Shown here one piece after another: positions 58,607-64,000 of a stretch of DNA of 64,000 bases; position 1 is the first letter of the stretch, and each line of letters opens with the position of its first letter. The notes beneath the pieces are model-generated. The model worked only from the letters and a program-made list of their open reading frames with translations, had not been told where the DNA came from and ran no database searches. Origin of the DNA: Bacillota bacterium (lineage in GTDB: Bacteria > Bacillota > Limnochordia > Darwinibacteriales > Darwinibacteriaceae); NCBI GenBank assembly GCA_012837385.1, contig DURH01000020.1:1-64000 (forward strand), read 5' to 3'. The position numbers and the translations under genes are program-made.

Positions 58607-61255
58607 ATGAAGAACTATACCGTTGATCAGATCCGTACTATGTTTTTAGAGTTTTTCCAGAGCAAGGATCACCGCATCCTGCCCAGCGCTTCGTTGATTC
58701 CCCATGGGGATCCCACCCTGCTGCTGACTGTGGCGGGCATGGTGCCTTTTAAGCGCTATTTCCTCGGATTGGAGAAGCCCATTTCTCCGCGGATCGCCAC
58801 CAGCCAAAAGTGCATCCGCACTGGTGATATCGAGAGCGTGGGGAAAACGGATCGCCACGGCACCTTCTTTGAGATGCTGGGCAACTTTTCCTTCGGAGAC
58901 TATTTCAAAAAGGAGATCATCCCTTGGGCATGGGAGTTTGTAGTGGACCACTTGCAGCTTCCCACTGACCGGATTTGGGTTTCCATTTATCTAGATGATG
59001 ATGAGGCTTTCGAAATTTGGAACAAGGATGTGGGCATCCCCGCAGAGCGCATTGTGCGATTGGGTAAGGAGGACAACTTCTGGGAAACCGGCTCTGGACC
59101 CTGTGGGCCCTGCTCCGAGATCTATATTGACAGGGGACCTTCATTCGGCTGTGGTGAGCCTGACTGCAAGCCCGGCTGCGATTGTGAGCGTTTCCTGGAG
59201 TTTTGGAACCTGGTCTTTATCCAGTTTCACCAGGATGGGGACAGCTACACTCCCCTGGAAGCGAAAAGCATTGATACTGGTATGGGTTTAGAGCGAGTGG
59301 CTGCTTTACTCCAGGGCAAAACCAGCATTTTTGATGTGGACAACATCCGCCCCATCATCGATGGGGTGGGCGAATTGGCCGGGGTTGCCTATGGCAGCAG
59401 CGCCCAAACGGATATGTCGCTCAGGGTTATTGTGGACCACCTGAGGGCGGTCACCTTCTTAGTAGCCGACGGCGTCTTGCCCAGCAATGAAGGCCGGGGC
59501 TATGTGCTGAGAAGGCTGCTGCGCCGCGCCGTTCGCCATGGACGTCTCTTGGGTATCACCAAGCCCTTTGCTGAAACCGTGGTGGATTTGGTGGTTAAAC
59601 AGATGCAGGCTGCTTACCCCGAATTGGTGGAGAGGCAGGAGTATGTGAGTAATGTAGTCCGCTTAGAGGAAGAGCGCTTCAGCGCCACTTTGGAGCAGGG
59701 CTTGCGGCTTCTCCAAGATTTGGTGCAGGACGCCAAGGCGGCTGGCCAGGATGTGATTGCTGGCAAGGACGCTTTCCAGCTCTATGATACCTTTGGTTTT
59801 CCCTTGGATCTAACTCGGGAGATTCTAGACCATGAGGGCTTAACTGTGGATGAGAACGGCTTTCAGCAGGCTATGGAGGCCCAGCGCGAACGGGCTAGGA
59901 AGTCCCGCACCGCCCATGGCTATCTCGACAGCAGCCTGGAAGCCTATAAAGAGCTCGCTGGCGTAGTGACAACGGAATACATTGGCTATGATTGCTTTGA
60001 AACAACTGCCCAGATTATGGGTATTATCGTAGACGGCCACAGTGTGGATACTGCCGAGAAGGGCACTCAGGTTGCTGTGGTGCTTGATCGTACGCCTTTC
60101 TATGCGGAGGGAGGCGGCCAGATCGGGGACCAAGGGCTCATTGAGGCTGACACCGGTGTTGTACGGGTCACAGACGTGCGTAAGCCAGTGGAAGGTCTGA
60201 TCAGCCATTTTGGAGTGGTGGAAGAAGGCTATATAGCAGCTTCCAGTACTGTAAAGGCTTCTGTAGCCATAGAGCTGCGGCAGGAAACGGCGCGCCATCA
60301 TACCGCCACCCACCTGCTGCACCGTGCCCTCAAGGATATCCTAGGCGACCATGTGAATCAGGCCGGCTCCTATGTGGGGCCGCAGCGTTTGAGGTTTGAC
60401 TTTACCCATTTCCAAGCAGTGAGCCCTGCCGAGCTGGCTGCAATCGAGGAAGAAGTGAACCGGCAAGTCCTGCGCAACTCTCCCGTAATGCCTTCCATTA
60501 CCGATCTGGAAAGTGCAAAAGAGCAGGGGGCTGTAGCCCTGTTCGGCGAAAAGTACGGTGAGCAGGTAAGGATGATCCAGGTGGGCGACTATTCCCTGGA
60601 ATTGTGTGGGGGCACCCACGTTAAAGCCACTGGAGAGATTGGCTTGTTTAAAATCGTCTCTGAAGGCAGCGTGGCTGCTGGAGTGCGTCGCATCGAAGCT
60701 GTAGTAGGCAGGGAAGCTCTAGCTCAGATCCGCGCCCAGGAGCAGGTGCTGCAGACCCTCCAGACGACGCTGCAGAGTCAGGCAGAGCAGCTGCCTGAGC
60801 AGGTAGAGCGTTTGCTGGAGGCCAACCGCCGGCTGGAGAAAGAACTGGCTGAGCTCAAGAAGCAGAATCTGTTGGGTTCCTTGGACGATCTGCTGTCCAG
60901 TGCGGAAAAGGTAGGGAGCGCCTCCCTGGTGGTAGCTGAAGTGGTGGCTCAGGATCCAGAGGAGCTGCGGGAGTTGGGGGATCGCCTGCGCGATCATCTT
61001 GACCCTGCTGCCATTCTCCTGGGGGCAAAAAACGGTGATAAAGTACTGCTGCTGAGTATGGTGTCCAAGTCTCTGACCCAGTCTGGCATCCATGCTGGAA
61101 ATGCCGTTAAGAATGCGGCTAAGATCTGCGGAGGCGGTGGAGGAGGCAGGCCCGATATGGCACAGGCTGGTGGGCGACTCCCTGAAAAGCTCCCTGAAGC
61201 CCTGGAAGAAGGCCGCAAGTACTTCAGAACCCTATTGGAGGGAATCATCCAATAG
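58607..61255 (+). CDS. alaS: Alanyl-tRNA synthetase
   Basis: MKNYTVDQIRTMFLEFFQSKDHRILPSASLIP; FTPFYAEGGGQIGD-type; HHTATHLLHRAL; CGGTHV. Confidence 0.98.
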   Translation: MKNYTVDQIRTMFLEFFQSKDHRILPSASLIPHGDPTLLLTVAGMVPFKRYFLGLEKPISPRIATSQKCIRTGDIESVGKTDRHGTFFEMLGNFSFGDYFKKEIIPWAWEFVVDHLQLPTDRIWVSIYLDDDEAFEIWNKDVGIPAERIVRLGKEDNFWETGSGPCGPCSEIYIDRGPSFGCGEPDCKPGCDCERFLEFWNLVFIQFHQDGDSYTPLEAKSIDTGMGLERVAALLQGKTSIFDVDNIRPIIDGVGELAGVAYGSSAQTDMSLRVIVDHLRAVTFLVADGVLPSNEGRGYVLRRLLRRAVRHGRLLGITKPFAETVVDLVVKQMQAAYPELVERQEYVSNVVRLEEERFSATLEQGLRLLQDLVQDAKAAGQDVIAGKDAFQLYDTFGFPLDLTREILDHEGLTVDENGFQQAMEAQRERARKSRTAHGYLDSSLEAYKELAGVVTTEYIGYDCFETTAQIMGIIVDGHSVDTAEKGTQVAVVLDRTPFYAEGGGQIGDQGLIEADTGVVRVTDVRKPVEGLISHFGVVEEGYIAASSTVKASVAIELRQETARHHTATHLLHRALKDILGDHVNQAGSYVGPQRLRFDFTHFQAVSPAELAAIEEEVNRQVLRNSPVMPSITDLESAKEQGAVALFGEKYGEQVRMIQVGDYSLELCGGTHVKATGEIGLFKIVSEGSVAAGVRRIEAVVGREALAQIRAQEQVLQTLQTTLQSQAEQLPEQVERLLEANRRLEKELAELKKQNLLGSLDDLLSSAEKVGSASLVVAEVVAQDPEELRELGDRLRDHLDPAAILLGAKNGDKVLLLSMVSKSLTQSGIHAGNAVKNAAKICGGGGGGRPDMAQAGGRLPEKLPEALEEGRKYFRTLLEGIIQ

Positions 61256-61299
61256 TTACAGAATAAATATAGAGAAGATTGCGCAGGGGGAGGGATACC

Positions 61300-61563
61300 A
61301 TGAACGATGCTCACGACAAGACCGCGCTGTTCAGTTATAGGACCCTAGAAGAGGATTCTTCTGAGGTCAAGGCCATCCTGCGGAAAGTGTATGAAGCACT
61401 GCAGGACAAGGGTTACAATCCCTTTGGACAAATTGTCGGTTATCTGTTGTCGGGAGACCCAACGTTTATCACCAGCCACAAGAATGCCCGTTCTCTAATC
61501 GCACAACTAGAAAGGGATGTCATCCTCGAGGAGTTAGTAAAGCACTATCTTCAGAAAAGCTAG
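61300..61563 (+). CDS. ireB: IreB family regulatory phosphoprotein (UPF0297)
   Basis: [51 protein letters not shown]-type sequence; downstream of alaS. Confidence 0.96.
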   Translation: MNDAHDKTALFSYRTLEEDSSEVKAILRKVYEALQDKGYNPFGQIVGYLLSGDPTFITSHKNARSLIAQLERDVILEELVKHYLQKS

Positions 61564-61616
61564 AGGGCACTGGCCCCAGCTCGTTGTTTTGTTACACGGC
61601 AAAGGAGTGTTTAGTG

Positions 61617-62456
61617 TTGACGCGTATTAGTACGGATAGTACTTGTGATCTTTCAGCAGGATTTGTTGCTAGAATGGGCATTGCCATTACTCCCTTAAGC
61701 ATAACCGTGGACGACGAGGTTTTTAGGGATGGTGTTGATATCACCCCCTCAGATCTTTTTTCATACGTGGAAGCAGGCAAGAGCTGCCGCACTGGAGCCG
61801 TAAACATTTATGAGTATCAGAAGCATTTCCAAGACTTAACTGCGTCTGGGGATGAGGTTGTTCACATCAGTCTGGGCTCCGCTTTTTCATCTTGTTATAA
61901 CAACGCACTGTTGGCGGCCAGGGACTTTCCCGGAGTACGGGTAGTGGATTCCAGAAACCTGTCCACTGGGAGCGGCCACTTGGTTCACGAGGCAGCCCTC
62001 TTAGCGGAGGAGGGTAGGAGTGCAGCTGAAATCGCGGCAGTGCTGGAAGAACTTGTTCCGAAGGTTGACGCCAGCTTCATCATCGATCAATTGGACTATT
62101 TAGCTAAGGGTGGCAGGTGTTCAGCCATAACCGCCCAAGGTGCGAAGATCCTGCGCTTAAAGCCATCCATTGAGGTGCGCGATGGCGTGATGATTGTGGG
62201 GCGCAAATACCGGGGAAATTTCATGAAAGCGGTAAGGCTCTATGTCCTGGATAGGCTGGAGCAGAATGGTGAACTGGATCCCTGCAGAGTGTTCATCACC
62301 CATGCTGGCTGTAATGAGGAAATTGTCGAGATGGTAAGGTCTCTGGTGGACGAGCATGGCAAGTTCAAGGAAATTATAGTAACTGAAGCGGGCTGCACCA
62401 TTTCCAACCACTGCGGCCCCAACACCCTAGGTGTGCTGTTTAGACGCATGAACTGA
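61617..62456 (+). CDS. DegV family fatty acid-binding protein
   Basis: RISTDSTCDLSAGF; ITVDDEVFRDGVDITPSDLFSYVEAG; TTG start 61617. Confidence 0.93.
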   Translation: MTRISTDSTCDLSAGFVARMGIAITPLSITVDDEVFRDGVDITPSDLFSYVEAGKSCRTGAVNIYEYQKHFQDLTASGDEVVHISLGSAFSSCYNNALLAARDFPGVRVVDSRNLSTGSGHLVHEAALLAEEGRSAAEIAAVLEELVPKVDASFIIDQLDYLAKGGRCSAITAQGAKILRLKPSIEVRDGVMIVGRKYRGNFMKAVRLYVLDRLEQNGELDPCRVFITHAGCNEEIVEMVRSLVDEHGKFKEIIVTEAGCTISNHCGPNTLGVLFRRMN

Positions 62457-62467
62457 GGAGATCAGGT

Positions 62468-63412
62468 TTGAAGTACACAGAACTCGGCCGTAGCGGCCTC
62501 CATGTTTCCAAACTGTGTTTCGGCGCCCTGACCATTGGTCCTCTCCAGCGGAATCTCTCTCCTGAAGAGGGAAGCCAAGTCTTGCTGAGAGCCTTGGAAC
62601 TGGGCGTTAATTTTATCGATACAGCTGAACTTTACGAAACGTATCACCATATTCGCCTGGCTCTCCAGCGCTTTCCCTGGAGGGAGCGAGTGGTAGTGGC
62701 AACTAAGAGCTACGCTTATACCCGCGAGGGCATGCTGCAGAGTCTGGAGCGAGCCCAAAGAGAGATGGGCCTCGATACAATCCCCATTTTCCTCCTGCAT
62801 GAGCAGGAATCCAGCCACACTCTGCGAGGTCATTGGCCAGCTTTGGAAGTGCTGTGGGAAGCGAAGCAGGCCGGTGTGGTGCAGGCGGTGGGCATATCCA
62901 CCCATCATGTGCAAGCGGTGCAAGCTGCCACAGCCATTCCTGAGATCGAGATCATCTCCCCTCTGATCAATATGACTGGGATAGGTATTCAAGGAGGCAC
63001 CCGGGAGGAAATGCTGAAAGCCATTGCTCAGGCTGCCCAAGCTGGCAAGGGTATCTATGCAATGAAGCCCCTGGGTGGAGGCCATCTCTTGGGTGATTGG
63101 TCCAAGGCCTTGGACTACCTGCTCCAGATAGATGCAATCCATTCCATTGCAGTGGGCATGAAGAGCACTGCAGAAGTGGAGAGTAATGTGGCCTTTTTCC
63201 AAGGCCGCAGGGATCTCCCCTCCCCAGAGCCCGTCAGCAGGCGCCTGCACATCGATGACTGGTGCACTGGCTGTGGAGCTTGTGCTGCTGCCTGTCCCAA
63301 TGGGGTTTTGGAGATTCGAGAAGGAAGGGCTGCCGTGGCAGTGCGCAATCAATGTGTCTTCTGCGCCTATTGTGGGGCTGCCTGCCCTGAGTTTGCCATC
63401 AAAGTGATTTAG
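62468..63412 (+). CDS. Aldo/keto reductase with C-terminal 4Fe-4S ferredoxin domain
   Basis: YTELGRSGLHVSKLCFGALTIG; C-terminal CTGCGACAAACPNGVLEIREGRAAVAVRNQCVFCAYCGAACPEFAI. Confidence 0.93.
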   Translation: MKYTELGRSGLHVSKLCFGALTIGPLQRNLSPEEGSQVLLRALELGVNFIDTAELYETYHHIRLALQRFPWRERVVVATKSYAYTREGMLQSLERAQREMGLDTIPIFLLHEQESSHTLRGHWPALEVLWEAKQAGVVQAVGISTHHVQAVQAATAIPEIEIISPLINMTGIGIQGGTREEMLKAIAQAAQAGKGIYAMKPLGGGHLLGDWSKALDYLLQIDAIHSIAVGMKSTAEVESNVAFFQGRRDLPSPEPVSRRLHIDDWCTGCGACAAACPNGVLEIREGRAAVAVRNQCVFCAYCGAACPEFAIKVI

Positions 63413-63424
63413 AGGAGTTTACCC

Positions 63425-63835
63425 ATGAGGATACTAGGCTTGGATGTGGGCGAAAAGACCATCGGTGTGGCAGTCAGTGACTTAATGGGATGGACTGCAC
63501 AGCCTGTCCAAGTGGTGCGCCGGAAAAGCCTAACAGAAGACCTGGCTGCTCTGCGCCTGCTGGTGGAAGAGTACGCCGTGGACAAGTTTGTTCTGGGCCT
63601 GCCCCGCCGTACAGATGGCAGCTATGGCCCGGAAGTGGAGAAAATATACTTATTTGCCGCCGAATTGGAGAGGGAATTTGGACTGCCAGTAGAATATTGG
63701 GATGAACGGTTCTCAACCGTTGCTGCACAGCGAATCCTTTTGGAGGGAGATGTGAGCAGGGCTAAGCGCCGTAAAGTAATTGATAAGCTGGCTGCCGCCG
63801 TCATTTTACAGGCATATTTGGATCGTAAGCGGTGA
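63425..63835 (+). CDS. ruvX: Holliday junction resolvase-like YqgF/RuvX
   Basis: MRILGLDVGEKTIGVAVSDLMGWTAQP; DERFSTVAAQRILLEGDVSR. Confidence 0.97.
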   Translation: MRILGLDVGEKTIGVAVSDLMGWTAQPVQVVRRKSLTEDLAALRLLVEEYAVDKFVLGLPRRTDGSYGPEVEKIYLFAAELEREFGLPVEYWDERFSTVAAQRILLEGDVSRAKRRKVIDKLAAAVILQAYLDRKR

Positions 63836-63863
63836 GACTAGCAAGCAAAGGGAGGATATATCA

Positions 63864-64000
63864 ATGGCTCATAAACATGACCATGACCATGATCATGACC
63901 ACGAACACGACTATGAGGAGATCGTTGTGCTCCAAGACGAAGATGGCAATGAACAAGAGTGTGCCATCTATGACTTTGAGTTAGATGGGCAGATGTACGC
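63864..64000 (+). CDS. yrzB: DUF1292 protein (YrzB-like) with His-rich N-terminus, truncated by window end
   Basis: MAHKHDHDHDHDHEHDYEEIVVLQDEDGNEQECAIYDFELDGQMY; position after ireB/ruvX. Confidence 0.85.
   Translation, partial: MAHKHDHDHDHDHEHDYEEIVVLQDEDGNEQECAIYDFELDGQMY

Noticed and set aside
62462-63352. 296-aa minus-strand ORF
   Set aside because: Antisense to the aldo/keto reductase-ferredoxin gene; no recognisable family.

Overview
The window is a dense, mostly plus-strand stretch of a spore-forming Bacillota (Firmicutes) chromosome. The lineage is inferred from gpr, spoIIP, yqfC/yqfD, sigI/rsgI and hrcA-grpE-dnaK-dnaJ; the genus is not identifiable from sequence alone. In order it holds: the 3' end of a divergent rnf-like operon (G-E-A); comEA-comEC-holA; rpsT(-); gpr; a GerMN protein(-); spoIIP; murJ; lepA-hemW; CIRCE-hrcA-grpE-dnaK-dnaJ-prmA-rsmE-mtaB-hinT; rpsU; nfeD-floA; a Gfo/Idh oxidoreductase; yqfC-yqfD-phoH-pgpH-ybeY-dgkA/PAP2-cdd-era; sigI-rsgI; queA-tgt-yajC; a secreted protein/PP2C/P-loop/HD cluster; hpt(-); recJ-apt-relA-dtd-MBL-hemZ; a PpiC-TPR protein; hisS-aspS; a holin-like gene(-); a probable 6S RNA; tcdA-rarA; iscR-iscS-iscU; an AI-2E family protein; alaS-ireB-degV-AKR/ferredoxin-ruvX and a truncated yrzB. 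I saw no tRNA, rRNA, CRISPR array, transposon or prophage. The most interesting observations are: (1) RnfE/RnfA homologues lacking every position of the four cysteines that bind the intramembrane [2Fe-2S] cluster, with no rnfB downstream; (2) an RsgI-type anti-sigma factor whose Asn-Pro autocleavage motif is replaced, paired with a possible SigI autoregulatory promoter; (3) a 6S-like RNA unit with its own promoter, whose terminator abuts the tcdA ribosome-binding site; (4) an IscR-like operator upstream of iscR-iscS-iscU; (5) a secreted/PP2C/P-loop/HD cluster where secDF is commonly found.
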